Shown: positions 17,000 to 25,920 of the stretch, piece by piece
Numbering within the stretch: the stretch's first letter is position 1
How the letters are laid out: each line of letters begins with the position of its first letter
Assembly (NCBI RefSeq): GCF_002015085.1
Contig: NZ_MUXW01000041.1
Location: 5,930-69,929 of the forward strand
From: Glaesserella parasuis
Lineage (GTDB): Bacteria; Pseudomonadota; Gammaproteobacteria; Enterobacterales; Pasteurellaceae
Direction of reading: 5' to 3'
DNA: 64,000 bases
Notes under the pieces: model-generated
What the model saw: the letters and a program-made list of their open reading frames with translations, nothing else
What the model was told of the DNA's origin: nothing
The model's database searches: none
Program-made: the position numbers and the translations under genes

Positions 17000-18262
17000 A
17001 TGAAATTTATTAGAAAAAATGCTGTATCGTGCATCATGTTAAGTAGTTTTTTATCTATAAGCACTTATGCAAATCCCTTGAAAACCATCTTACAGCAGAA
17101 TTTATCAAATGCACCTGAAGTGAAAGAAGCGCTTGCAAACGTTGAAGCTGCTCAGAATCGTGTTGAACAAAGTAAATCTCAACATTTTCCTATTGTTAGC
17201 GTAACAGGTTCAAAAACTTTAAGACAGTATCATAAGTATGAAGATAATTATGGTTCAACCAAAATAATCCCTGGTATTCAGGCTGAAATGAATATCTTTG
17301 CTTTTGGCGCTATTGAGAAAGATATTGAACGCAGTTATAAAGAGAAGGAGTACTATGAGCATACCTATACCGCTACTCAAGAGGAAATAGCGTATACTAT
17401 TGGACAACTTTATTTAACGGCACTGAATATGAAGGAAGCCATTTCTGTAATGGAAAAGAGCTTATTTCGCCACCAGAAAATTTTACAGGATTTGGATATT
17501 ATCATGGAGAATGATGAAGGACGAGAATCCGAATTTGTTCAAGCTGAGACACGTATGTTGATGGTTCAACAAGAAATTAATAATTATCGACAAAAATTAT
17601 TAGCTACTTTGAATACACTATCAAAATATACAAGGACTAAAGTTGTTGAAGAACAATTAAGTGATCCTTTCCTTCAGTTGAAGGAAGAACAGCTTTATCA
17701 AAAATATACCTTAAAACGAAAGGAGGATAATCCTCTTTACCAAGCTAATATTTCCGATTTAGATGCAAAGAATTTGTCAGTAGATGCTGAGAAGAAAAAG
17801 CAGCTGCCACGCATTAATATTGTCGGTTCAGCAACTCAGGAGAATAGACAGATTGGTTTAAAGGTTGAGTGGGAGGTATTTAATCGTGGTAACAACTATA
17901 TTGCGAAAGAAAAAGTTAGCCAGATCTCAGCTAGTCGAGAGCGTTTATTACGCACAGCAAGGGATATTGAAGAAGGTGCAAATTTAGCAAAAATTAATAT
18001 TAAGGAAAACAGAGTACAGTTAGGTGTATTGAAGAAACAAATCGTTTCCTCTGAAAAAGTGATTGATTTCTATCGAATGCAGTTTGATATTGCAAGACGT
18101 ACATTATTAGATGTATTAAATGCGGAGAAAGAATTATCTAATGTAGAGTTATCTTACGCAACTACACAACATAATTTACGCTTGTCTATATTAGATTATT
18201 TGTATACTCAAGGAATGATCTCTACTTGGGGCGATGTAAAAAAACAGGTTATACATCCTTAA
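17000..18262 (+). CDS. TolC-family outer membrane protein of a type I secretion system
   Basis: A 420-aa outer-membrane efflux/secretion duct of the TolC family. The signal peptide ends near STYA|NP (residue 24). The mature protein is alpha-helical with TolC-like repeat halves: ALANVEAAQNRVEQSKSQHFP in the first, and DIEEGANLAKINIKENRVQL and RRTLLDVLNAEKELSNVEL in the second. GRRTLLDVL-type motifs are characteristic of type I secretion TolC/AggA/LapE proteins. It begins a three-gene set with an ABC exporter and an HlyD adaptor. A GGCGG/CCGCC hairpin (18314-18329) follows, so it may be partly uncoupled from the ABC gene 129 bases downstream. Confidence 0.85.
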   Translation: MKFIRKNAVSCIMLSSFLSISTYANPLKTILQQNLSNAPEVKEALANVEAAQNRVEQSKSQHFPIVSVTGSKTLRQYHKYEDNYGSTKIIPGIQAEMNIFAFGAIEKDIERSYKEKEYYEHTYTATQEEIAYTIGQLYLTALNMKEAISVMEKSLFRHQKILQDLDIIMENDEGRESEFVQAETRMLMVQQEINNYRQKLLATLNTLSKYTRTKVVEEQLSDPFLQLKEEQLYQKYTLKRKEDNPLYQANISDLDAKNLSVDAEKKKQLPRINIVGSATQENRQIGLKVEWEVFNRGNNYIAKEKVSQISASRERLLRTARDIEEGANLAKINIKENRVQLGVLKKQIVSSEKVIDFYRMQFDIARRTLLDVLNAEKELSNVELSYATTQHNLRLSILDYLYTQGMISTWGDVKKQVIHP

Positions 18263-18313
18263 TTCTACAGTGTATAGATAAGGGGATATTGTTATCCTGC
18301 TTCTCATTTATTG

Positions 18314-18336
18314 GGCGGATTGAGCCGCCTATTTTA
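18314..18336 (+). terminator. Possible (partial) terminator after the TolC-like gene
   Basis: GGCGG (18314-18318) and CCGCC (18325-18329) form a short GC stem with a 6-base loop, followed by TATTTTACTTATTT. It could attenuate read-through into the ABC exporter gene. Confidence 0.45.
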
Positions 18337-18391
18337 CTTATTTGATTTGAAAATAACTTTAAAAAATCCATAAATTAGGTTTAGGATACTT

Positions 18392-20539
18392 ATGAAACAT
18401 ATTATTGAAAATTTATCTCTTGCAACCCAGTTGCTTGGAGCGAATTTATCAGTAGCAACCTTAACTGCACATACAATTCGCACAGAAAATATGGGGTTAG
18501 ATTTTAGTTCTCTACGAGAGTACTTAAAAAGTGAGGGATTCGAGAATACACTCTCAAAGAGATCTTTAAGAGAAATTCCTAGTTTAGCCGTACCTGTATT
18601 ATTATTTCTGCAGAATGAGGAAGCTGCATTAGTCACGGAAATTAAAGAAGATAGTGATGGACGCTCTTATAAAGTTCATTTATTAGATGGATTAACACAA
18701 TGGTTTTCTGAAAATGAGTTAGAGGAAAAATATCTGAATCATTGTTGGTTTATTAAGCCAAGAGAAAGTGTAGACACTCGTTCCGATCTACCAGAATATA
18801 ATTTACCTAAGGCTTGGTTCTTTAAAGTAATTTGGCGATTTAAAAGTTATTATTATCAAGTTGTATTATCTAGTTTTATTGTAAATTTTCTAGCTTTAGT
18901 GAGTTCACTATATGTGATGAATGTTTACGACCGTGTTGTCTCAAATAAGGCATATGGAACGCTTTGGGTTTTAAGTCTAGGTGTTATTGCTGCAATCGTA
19001 TTTGAGCTTATTGCAAAGATGCTGAGAGCTTATTTGACAGATATGGCGGGCAAAAAATCGGATTTGATTATTAGTTCGGCATTATTTAGACGAGTTTTAA
19101 ATATTAAGTTACAAGATAGACCAACATCTTCGGGATCCTACGCTAATAATCTTCGTGATTTTGAATCAGTTCGAGAGTTTATGACTAGTGCTAGTCTACT
19201 TACTTTGGTTGATTTTCCATTCTTATTTTTATTCTTATTTGTGATGTTCATGGTTGCAGGGAAATTAGCTCTTGTTCCTCTTGCGATCATTCCTATAGTC
19301 ATTATTGTTGGATTGTTAGCGCAAATTCCTCTTTCTCGCTATATTAATGAATCTATGAGGGAAAGCTCCCAACGTCAAGGTTTAACTGTAGAGGCCATTG
19401 AAGGCTTGGAAACCCTGAAAACAAACAATGCTGCGAATTGGGCGCAAAAAAGGTGGGATTTTTTCACCGCCAAATCAGCTTCGTCTTCAATCAAAGTAAA
19501 AAATATTAGTAATTTTGTAACGAATTTTACGATGATGATGCAGCAGCTTAATACTGTTTTTTTAGTGTTAGCAGGCACTTATCTTATTCATAGTGACAAT
19601 CCAGATAGTAAAATCACTATGGGAGCATTAATAGCTTGCGTTATTTTATCTGGACGAGCTTTAGCCCCGTTAGGACAAATTGCAGGATTGGCTATTCGTT
19701 TCCAACAGGCTTGGTTAGCACTAAAAGGTGTAAATAGTATTGTTGAACGCCCGAGTGAACGAGATAATGAGCGGAATTATGTGACACTGAAGTCTATTCG
19801 CGGAGAATTACAGTTTAACAATATAACTTTTAGTTATGGAAAAGAAGATGAGCCGACGATTAATGGTCTTAATTTAGACATTAAACCTGGAGAGAAAGTA
19901 GGAATCTTAGGAAAAATAGGATCGGGTAAATCTACAGTATTAAAATTAGCTTCGGGCTTATATGATCCTAAACAAGGAAATATTACTGTAGATAGTGTAG
20001 ATTTACGCCAAATTGATCCACATTTTTTACGTAATCAAGTGCTTCTGCTTGAGCAAAGTCCTCGTTTATTTTTAGGTACATTACGTGAAAATCTAGATTT
20101 GGCTAGAATGGATGGTTTTTCAACAGATCAAGATCTATTGCAAGCTCTCGCTCGTTTTGGGCTAATTGATTTAATTCGTAATCATCCAAGAGGATTAGAT
20201 ATGCCACTGGGAGAAGGTGGTCTAGGATTATCTGGAGGGCAGAAACAAATGGTTGCTTTAGCCAGAATGACAATGAAGAATCCCCGTATTGCATTGTTGG
20301 ATGAACCTACAACTGGTTTAGATCAAATGTCAGAAATTCAAGCGCTACAGGGGATTGCACAATGGGCAAGAAATAAAACGTTAGTGGTTGTAACACATAG
20401 ATCACAGGTATTACAAATTGTAAATCGCATTGTTGTTATTGAAGATGGTAAAGTTGTATTAGATGGTCCTAGAGATGCGGTATTAAAACATTTAGCTAGA
20501 GATGAGAGTGAAGATACTTCTCGTGAGCAGGAAAAGTAA
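18392..20539 (+). CDS. Type I secretion ABC exporter/permease (LapB/RtxB-like)
   Basis: A 715-aa fused permease-ATPase. Residues 1-130 form a C39-peptidase-like domain with no Cys at the catalytic place (the only Cys is in NHCWFIKP), so it should bind the substrate rather than cleave it, as in LapB/HlyB exporters. About six membrane segments span roughly 150-440. The ATPase has Walker A GKIGSGKST (507-515), signature LSGGQKQ (613-619) and Walker B IALLDEPT (633-640). LapB-type exporters secrete large RTX adhesins through an HlyD adaptor and TolC; both are adjacent. No substrate gene is in the window. Confidence 0.9.
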   Translation: MKHIIENLSLATQLLGANLSVATLTAHTIRTENMGLDFSSLREYLKSEGFENTLSKRSLREIPSLAVPVLLFLQNEEAALVTEIKEDSDGRSYKVHLLDGLTQWFSENELEEKYLNHCWFIKPRESVDTRSDLPEYNLPKAWFFKVIWRFKSYYYQVVLSSFIVNFLALVSSLYVMNVYDRVVSNKAYGTLWVLSLGVIAAIVFELIAKMLRAYLTDMAGKKSDLIISSALFRRVLNIKLQDRPTSSGSYANNLRDFESVREFMTSASLLTLVDFPFLFLFLFVMFMVAGKLALVPLAIIPIVIIVGLLAQIPLSRYINESMRESSQRQGLTVEAIEGLETLKTNNAANWAQKRWDFFTAKSASSSIKVKNISNFVTNFTMMMQQLNTVFLVLAGTYLIHSDNPDSKITMGALIACVILSGRALAPLGQIAGLAIRFQQAWLALKGVNSIVERPSERDNERNYVTLKSIRGELQFNNITFSYGKEDEPTINGLNLDIKPGEKVGILGKIGSGKSTVLKLASGLYDPKQGNITVDSVDLRQIDPHFLRNQVLLLEQSPRLFLGTLRENLDLARMDGFSTDQDLLQALARFGLIDLIRNHPRGLDMPLGEGGLGLSGGQKQMVALARMTMKNPRIALLDEPTTGLDQMSEIQALQGIAQWARNKTLVVVTHRSQVLQIVNRIVVIEDGKVVLDGPRDAVLKHLARDESEDTSREQEK

Positions 20540-20615
20540 TAGCGATCTTACAGTATAAAATCTGTGTAATCAAAATTACTTTATATTAATCAATTTATAT
20601 TAGGTTAATGTAAAA

Positions 20616-21914
20616 ATGGATAAAGATAAAAATCCTAAGTTATTAGATGAAAAGTTAGAAACTACGAATTCAGAACCAAAAGAGATTGGTAAGCAGAAAG
20701 CAGCTAAATTGAGAAATAAAGATCTGTATTTATTAAATGATTTACATGCAGCATTACAGCAGGAAGATCATCGTTCTATTTTTGCGACAATATCTTTATT
20801 TTTTACTTTATTAGTTGTATTTGTCATTTGGGCTTATAATAGTCCTATTGATGAGGTTACTCGTGGACAAGGCAGTATTATTCCTACAAGCCGAGAACAG
20901 GTTATTCAAAGTTTGGATCCTGGTATTCTTAAAGAAATGCTTGTTAAAGAAGGTGATACGGTTGACAAAGATCAAGTGTTATTAAAACTAGATGATACTA
21001 GAAGTTCTGCTATTTTGAGAGAAAGCCAAGCAAAAGTAGAAAATCTAGAAGCATTATCGGCTCGTTTAAAAGCTGAGGCTTATGGTGTGGAGTTGGTATT
21101 TGCAGAGACAACTCCAGTACAGCTACAAGAGCGTGAACGTGCTATTTACGAAAAGAAGAAAAATTCTCTTAAAGAATCCTTAGATAGTTTACAAGCAAGT
21201 AAGGCATTGTTGGATAGAGAAATTCAAATGACAGAGCCTATGGTAGCTAGAGGAGCAGTATCCGAAATAGAGCTGTTACGTATGAAACGCCAGTCTAGTG
21301 ATTTGCAATTACAATTAGCAGAACGTAAAAATAAGTATGCGACAGATGCGAGTGCTGAGCTAACTAAAATAGAAGCTGAGTTATCTCAAGCCCGTGAGAA
21401 TATGGCTATGAGAGCCGATCCTGTTGAACGTTCTCATATTCGTTCCCCATTAAAAGGAATAGTAAAAAATATTCGAGTAAATACAATTGGTGGTGTAATC
21501 AAGGCTGGGCAAGATATTATGGAAATAGTTCCGATTGAAGATACATTGCTCGTTGAGGCTTATATTAGTCCAAGTGATGTAGCATATGTTCGTCCAGGAA
21601 TGCCTGCTTTGGTTAAATTAACTGCTTATGATTATGCTATCTATGGGGGACTTGATGGAATAGTAACATTACTTAGTCCTGATACATTGCATGATCAAAA
21701 GCGTCCTAGTGATTTGAAGCTGAATCCAAATGAAGCCTATTACCGAGTTCTAGTTAAGACAGATGGTAGCCATTTGACTGATAAAGATGGGAAAGTAATG
21801 CCTATTATCCCTGGTATGATTGCGTCGGTTGATATCAAAACGGGGCAGAAAACCGTATTTCAATATTTAATTAAGCCAATTACTAGAATGAAACAAGCTC
21901 TACAAGAGAGATAA
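20616..21914 (+). CDS. HlyD-family type I secretion periplasmic adaptor
   Basis: A 432-aa membrane fusion protein bridging the ABC exporter and the TolC duct. It has a cytosolic N-terminus (about 1-53), one transmembrane segment (about 55-73), then GQGSIIPTSREQVIQSLDPG and ILKEMLVKEGDTVDKDQVLL, the first half of the lipoyl domain. A long coiled coil (about 125-265) follows, then IRSPLKGIVKNIRVNTIGGV and a beta-barrel region ending in KTVFQYLIKPITRMKQAL, the usual HlyD/LapC ending. It is the last gene of the secretion set; a terminator hairpin follows at 21986. Confidence 0.9.
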   Translation: MDKDKNPKLLDEKLETTNSEPKEIGKQKAAKLRNKDLYLLNDLHAALQQEDHRSIFATISLFFTLLVVFVIWAYNSPIDEVTRGQGSIIPTSREQVIQSLDPGILKEMLVKEGDTVDKDQVLLKLDDTRSSAILRESQAKVENLEALSARLKAEAYGVELVFAETTPVQLQERERAIYEKKKNSLKESLDSLQASKALLDREIQMTEPMVARGAVSEIELLRMKRQSSDLQLQLAERKNKYATDASAELTKIEAELSQARENMAMRADPVERSHIRSPLKGIVKNIRVNTIGGVIKAGQDIMEIVPIEDTLLVEAYISPSDVAYVRPGMPALVKLTAYDYAIYGGLDGIVTLLSPDTLHDQKRPSDLKLNPNEAYYRVLVKTDGSHLTDKDGKVMPIIPGMIASVDIKTGQKTVFQYLIKPITRMKQALQER

Positions 21915-21985
21915 TGTATTTAGTTTAATATTTTAAACATCACAAATAAGTCCTATCTTTTCTAATAGATGAATAACAATGTTCA

Positions 21986-22021
21986 TTCTCCTTCTTTATT
22001 TTTTATAAATAAGAAGGAGAA
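21986..22021 (+). terminator. Terminator of the type I secretion operon
   Basis: TTCTCCTTCTTTATT (21986-22000) pairs with AATAAGAAGGAGAA (22008-22021) with a single bulged base and a 7-base loop, followed by GTTTATTTTG. The remaining ~290 bases between the adaptor gene and folP show no gene. Confidence 0.65.
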
Positions 22022-22208
22022 GTTTATTTTGTCACATATCTATGATTGATTTCTTCTTTCTGTATTGGTTAATATGGTTATGTTGACATCTACTCTCTAC
22101 TCATATTTAGTTCTTGTGGGAGTGAAGCTAGTAATTATATAGATAATAACTTATTCATTAATATGTGTCTTCTTTATATAATATTGTCGATAGGTAGAAT
22201 TAAGGACA

Positions 22209-23054
22209 ATGCAAATATATTACCCAAATTATCAAGGATCTGACCGCTTGTTAGATCTCACCTCCCCGAAAATTATGGGGATTTTGAATTTTACCCCTGA
22301 TTCGTTCTCCGATTCGGGCAAATTTTTTACCCTTGATAAAGCCCTGTTTCAAGTGGAGAAAATGCTCAATGACGGGGCGGATATTATTGATATTGGTGGT
22401 GAGTCCACCCGTCCGAATGCAGAAATTGTTACCCTTGAGCAAGAGTTGGAACGGGTTGTGCCGTTGGTTGAAGCGGTTCGCAAGCGGTTTGATTGTTTGA
22501 TTTCGGTAGATAGCTCAAAGGCGGAAGTATTTCGTCAATCCGCACAAGTTGGAGCGGATATTCTCAATGATATTCGTGCGTTACAAGAGCCGAATGCCTT
22601 AGAAACTGCCGTAGAATTAGGTTTGCCTGTTTGTTTAATGCATATGCAAGGCACACCGCAAAATATGCAACAAAATCCTGAATATAATGATGTGGTGGAA
22701 GAAGTCGCAGATTTTCTCAACCAACGCATTTTTGCTTGCACAATGGCAGGCATTCCCAAAGAGCATATTATTTTAGATGTCGGCTTTGGTTTTGGTAAAA
22801 CGGTACAACATAATTATCAACTGCTAAAACATCTAAATGCCTTTGTAGCTTCGGGCTATCCTGTGTTAGCTGGGCTTTCCCGTAAGTCGATGATCGGCAA
22901 TGTAATCAATAAACCAGTCGATCAACGTGTAGCAGGCAGTGTCGCAGGGGCATTGCTCGCAGTGCAAAATGGAGCGAAGATCGTGCGAGTTCACGATGTA
23001 GCAGAAACCGCTGATGCCTTGAAAGTGTGGCAAGCGATGAATGAATGTGAATAA
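22209..23054 (+). CDS. folP: Dihydropteroate synthase FolP
   Basis: A 281-aa enzyme joining p-aminobenzoate to dihydropterin pyrophosphate in folate synthesis; the sulfonamide target. Signature motifs are MGILNFTPDSFSDSG near the N-terminus, GADIIDIGGESTRPNA, LISVDSSKAEVF, LMHMQGTPQNMQ, ILDVGFGFGKT and VLAGLSRKSMIG. All substrate loops look intact. In E. coli folP follows ftsH and precedes glmM; neither is here, so it is in a different setting, 14 bases before an ArsC-like gene. Confidence 0.95.
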   Translation: MQIYYPNYQGSDRLLDLTSPKIMGILNFTPDSFSDSGKFFTLDKALFQVEKMLNDGADIIDIGGESTRPNAEIVTLEQELERVVPLVEAVRKRFDCLISVDSSKAEVFRQSAQVGADILNDIRALQEPNALETAVELGLPVCLMHMQGTPQNMQQNPEYNDVVEEVADFLNQRIFACTMAGIPKEHIILDVGFGFGKTVQHNYQLLKHLNAFVASGYPVLAGLSRKSMIGNVINKPVDQRVAGSVAGALLAVQNGAKIVRVHDVAETADALKVWQAMNECE

Positions 23055-23067
23055 AAAGGAAGACAAA

Positions 23068-23415
23068 ATGACAAAAATCTACGGCATTAAAAACTGTGAT
23101 ACCGTGAAAAAAGCGATCAAATGGCTTGCGGATAACGACTTAAACCCACAACTTCACGACTACCGTGTCGATGGCTTAGATCCTGTTTGGCTGGCTGAAA
23201 TGGCAGAGAAATTTGGTTGGGAAAACTTAGTCAATAAACGTAGCGCCACTTGGCGTGGGCTTGATGATGAAATCAAAAATAATCTCACCAAAGAGCTGGC
23301 ACTAAAGGTGTTAAACGAACAGCCAACCTTAATTAAACGCCCTATTGTGATTGCTGATGATGCTGCGTTGATTGGTTTTGATGAGAAAGAGTATCAAAAG
23401 GTATTTATGAAATGA
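23068..23415 (+). CDS. ArsC/Spx-like reductase family protein (YffB)
   Basis: A 115-aa thioredoxin-fold protein of the ArsC/Spx superfamily. The N-terminus MTKIYGIKNCDTVKKAIKWL contains the single active-site Cys typical of YffB; later KRPIVIADDAALIGF is the cis-Pro region. The start at 23068 is preferred over 23041 because AAGGAAGA lies just upstream and the earlier start would overlap folP. YffB proteins are thought to be glutathione-dependent thiol reductases; the substrate is unknown. Confidence 0.85.
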   Translation: MTKIYGIKNCDTVKKAIKWLADNDLNPQLHDYRVDGLDPVWLAEMAEKFGWENLVNKRSATWRGLDDEIKNNLTKELALKVLNEQPTLIKRPIVIADDAALIGFDEKEYQKVFMK

Positions 23416-23501
23416 TACCCAACATATTAATTATGTTGAGTAAAAGGGGGCAATTTTAAGGGCTCTCTGTTTATTCAAAGGTATTGGATAGGATTTGGAT
23501 C

Positions 23502-24122
23502 ATGAGTTATATTGTAGCTCTTACTGGCGGTATAGGAAGTGGTAAGTCAACTATTGCTAATCTTTTTGCTGCACTTGGTGTGCCAGTGATTGATGCAGAT
23601 ATTATTGCTCGAAATATCGTTGAGAAAGGCAGTCCTTTACTCGCTCAAATAGTAGCTCATTTTGGCAAACAAATTTTGTTTGAAAATGGTGAGCTTAATC
23701 GTACAGCATTACGACAGCGGATTTTCCAGACAGAATATGAGAGACTGTGGTTAAATCAGTTACTTCATCCAGCTATTCACACAGAAATGTTAAAGCAGTT
23801 GAATGAAAGCCAATCTCCCTATGTGCTTTGGGTTGTTCCATTATTGATTGAAAACCAGCTAATGGCATTATGTGATCGTATTTTAGTTGTTGATGTATTG
23901 CCTGAAATTCAGCTAGAACGAGCTATGAAGCGAGATAAAAGCAATGTTGAAATGATAAAGAGTATTATGCTATCACAGGTTGATCGTCAAACACGATTAA
24001 ACTATGCTAACGACGTGATTGAAAATAATTTACCTTTTGGTGATAATGAAGTCCATCTGACTCATCAAGTGGCAAAATTGAATGAATATTATTTGACTCT
24101 AAGTAAAACAAAAGGGAAATAG
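23502..24122 (+). CDS. coaE: Dephospho-CoA kinase CoaE
   Basis: A 206-aa P-loop kinase for the last step of coenzyme A synthesis, phosphorylating the ribose 3'-OH of dephospho-CoA. The P-loop is GGIGSGKST (residues 9-17), followed by VPVIDADIIAR, the lid region QLERAMKRD, and VDRQTRLNYANDVIENN. The ATG at 23502 is chosen over an upstream TTG at 23484 because it starts directly at the conserved N-terminal strand. It is followed after 3 bases by yacG, the standard pairing. Confidence 0.94.
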   Translation: MSYIVALTGGIGSGKSTIANLFAALGVPVIDADIIARNIVEKGSPLLAQIVAHFGKQILFENGELNRTALRQRIFQTEYERLWLNQLLHPAIHTEMLKQLNESQSPYVLWVVPLLIENQLMALCDRILVVDVLPEIQLERAMKRDKSNVEMIKSIMLSQVDRQTRLNYANDVIENNLPFGDNEVHLTHQVAKLNEYYLTLSKTKGK

Positions 24123-24125
24123 ATC

Positions 24126-24320
24126 ATGCTCGTCGTATTCTGTCCAAATTGTGGCAAAGAAGTGGCTTGGGTTTTGGGCAATAAATATAGACCATTTTGC
24201 AGCGAACGCTGCCATTTAGTTGATCTTGGCGAATGGCTCAATGAAGAAAATCAAGTCCTTGAAAGTGATATTCAGTCTGCAGATGACTATGATATGGTGG
24301 TAAGTGAGGGTATTTTCTAA
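24126..24320 (+). CDS. yacG: DNA gyrase inhibitor YacG
   Basis: A 64-aa zinc-binding protein reported in E. coli to inhibit DNA gyrase. The four zinc ligands are in CPNCGKEV and FCSERCHLVDLGEWL, and the tail is acidic. It almost overlaps coaE and its stop codon overlaps that of the convergent holA by four bases. Confidence 0.93.
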   Translation: MLVVFCPNCGKEVAWVLGNKYRPFCSERCHLVDLGEWLNEENQVLESDIQSADDYDMVVSEGIF

Positions 24321-25342
24321 TGAAATAACAAACTAAACCGTTCAATGCCTTGCCAAGCCTCATCGCTAAATTCTTGTTTTACCTGTTTTTCCAATTCGGC
24401 AAGGGATTGAATGAGTTGATAGAGTTTATGGTAAGTTAAACGTTGTACTGCAGCTTGATAAAACCCACGGCGGTTTTGCCATACTTTCAAGCGGTCAAAT
24501 TCGGCTCGTAAATTACCGCTATACAGAGGTCGGTGACTATTGATAATCGGCTGTGGTGAGCGTGTCATTTCAAGTAATAAAAGTAGCTCTTTTTGTACGA
24601 TGCGTAGCAACACCACTGGTTGTATCTCTTCATTCTGCAGATGTTGAAGCACTCTTAATGCTCGGTTAATTTTGCCTTCTAATAAGGCATCAACCCATTG
24701 GAATGGGGTGAATTGTGCCGATTGTTCGATCACTTCTTTTGCTCGGTTTAATCCAATCTTTTGTTCAGCAAAACGAAGTTGTAACATCTGCAATGCTTGT
24801 TTTAGTGCCAGTAGATTGCCTTCGTAGCTATAACAAAGTAATTGAATAGCATCAGGCTCAAGCTGCAACTGCATTGTTTTAGCTCGATGTTGTAGCCAAA
24901 TAGGTAGTTTTGTAATATCTGGTGTTTGACAGTTTACGACTACGGCATTATTTAGTTGTACAAACCAGCTCTGTTTTTCCATTGCTTTGGTTAGTTTTGG
25001 TTGGTGCAGAACAAAAAGTAAATCCGTGTGAGAAAAAGCCAGTAGTTCAGATAGCTGTTTTTGCTGTGTTACAGTTAGGTTTTCAGGCAGGTTAAGAATT
25101 AGAATTTGGCGATTAAAAAAAAGCCCATTTGATTGAACGAGGTCAAACAACATATCCCATTGGGTATCATTGGCAATGGTAAACTCTTGCTTTTCATCAA
25201 AATCCTGTAAACGAGCCGTTTGCACAATACAGTCTTTTGCTTCACCAACCAATAAAAGATCCTGCCCTGTCAATAAATAAAACGGCTGTAAGCCTTTATT
25301 GAGGGCAGGTTCTAATCCTTCTGGGAAAATACGTTGCATCAT
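24317..25342 (-). CDS. holA: DNA polymerase III subunit delta HolA
   Basis: A 341-aa clamp-loader delta subunit, which opens the beta sliding clamp. The N-terminal segment LYLLTGQDLLLVGEAKDCIV-like (YLLTGQDLLLVGEA) and LFVLHQPKLTKAMEKQSWF fit the family, as does the C-terminal collar domain. It starts one base after the lptE stop, so it is probably translationally coupled in the leuS-lptE-holA operon. Confidence 0.92.
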   Translation of the reverse strand: MMQRIFPEGLEPALNKGLQPFYLLTGQDLLLVGEAKDCIVQTARLQDFDEKQEFTIANDTQWDMLFDLVQSNGLFFNRQILILNLPENLTVTQQKQLSELLAFSHTDLLFVLHQPKLTKAMEKQSWFVQLNNAVVVNCQTPDITKLPIWLQHRAKTMQLQLEPDAIQLLCYSYEGNLLALKQALQMLQLRFAEQKIGLNRAKEVIEQSAQFTPFQWVDALLEGKINRALRVLQHLQNEEIQPVVLLRIVQKELLLLLEMTRSPQPIINSHRPLYSGNLRAEFDRLKVWQNRRGFYQAAVQRLTYHKLYQLIQSLAELEKQVKQEFSDEAWQGIERFSLLFH

Positions 25343-25343
25343 C

Positions 25344-25838
25344 TTATTTCGTATTTGCTAACTCTTTTTGTAATCCTGCGACTTTAATAAGAAGTTGGCG
25401 AGAGGCTTGTTCATACATTTGACGCTGAATACTTTCTTGCTCTTCTGATTTCGCTAAAGCGGCACGAGAGTCATCGAAGAATGTACGATGAACGCTAGTT
25501 TCAATCGGATATATCCCTTTATTTGGTATTGTTACCGTTGCTTTTACGGTTAAGCTAAGGATTTTTTCAGCTTCACGCGCTTGTTTAAAGACTGATGCAA
25601 CACGAGATTCACTTTCTGTTGCATTTAAACGTAAATTCGCAACGTTAGTAGATTTCGGTACGATTTGAATGTTACTGAGTAACATTTTGTTACGCAAAAT
25701 GCGTGACATATCGCTGTATTGGTCCGCACTTTCAAAACTCAGCGTACGCAATTCTTCAGGGAACTGTTCATTGTTTTTAAAATGCCAACCGCAAGCGGTT
25801 AAAAATAGCACACAAATGAGAGAGAGTTTTTTTAACAT
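25344..25838 (-). CDS. lptE: LPS-assembly lipoprotein LptE
   Basis: A 164-aa outer-membrane lipoprotein forming the plug of the LptDE translocon that places LPS on the cell surface. The signal peptide ends in the lipobox LTACGWHF with Cys16. The mature part has the family pattern LRTLSFESADQYSDMSRILR and later tandem helices rich in Gln and Glu. It stands between leuS and holA as in other gammaproteobacteria; a palindromic repeat fills the gap to leuS. Confidence 0.92.
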   Translation of the reverse strand: MLKKLSLICVLFLTACGWHFKNNEQFPEELRTLSFESADQYSDMSRILRNKMLLSNIQIVPKSTNVANLRLNATESESRVASVFKQAREAEKILSLTVKATVTIPNKGIYPIETSVHRTFFDDSRAALAKSEEQESIQRQMYEQASRQLLIKVAGLQKELANTK

Positions 25839-25853
25839 ACCATATTCCTATTT

Positions 25854-25919
25854 TGTAGGGTGGGTCTTGACCCACCATATACGATGTAGATTAGATGGTG
25901 GGTTAAAACCCACCCTACT
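25854..25919. repeat. Palindromic intergenic element, family A copy 2 (leuS-lptE)
   Basis: TGTAGGGTGGGTCTTGACC... opens at 25854 and the inverse arm GGTGGGTTAAAACCCACCC closes at about 25919, one base before the leuS stop codon. The left arm is identical to that of the copy at 9891; the right arm has diverged slightly. It occupies almost the whole gap between leuS and lptE inside an operon. Confidence 0.85.
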
Positions 25920-25920
25920 A

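Noticed and set aside
18392..18780. C39 peptidase domain that would mark a bacteriocin exporter
   Set aside because: The catalytic cysteine is absent from the first 115 residues, so the exporter is of the non-cleaving LapB/HlyB type.
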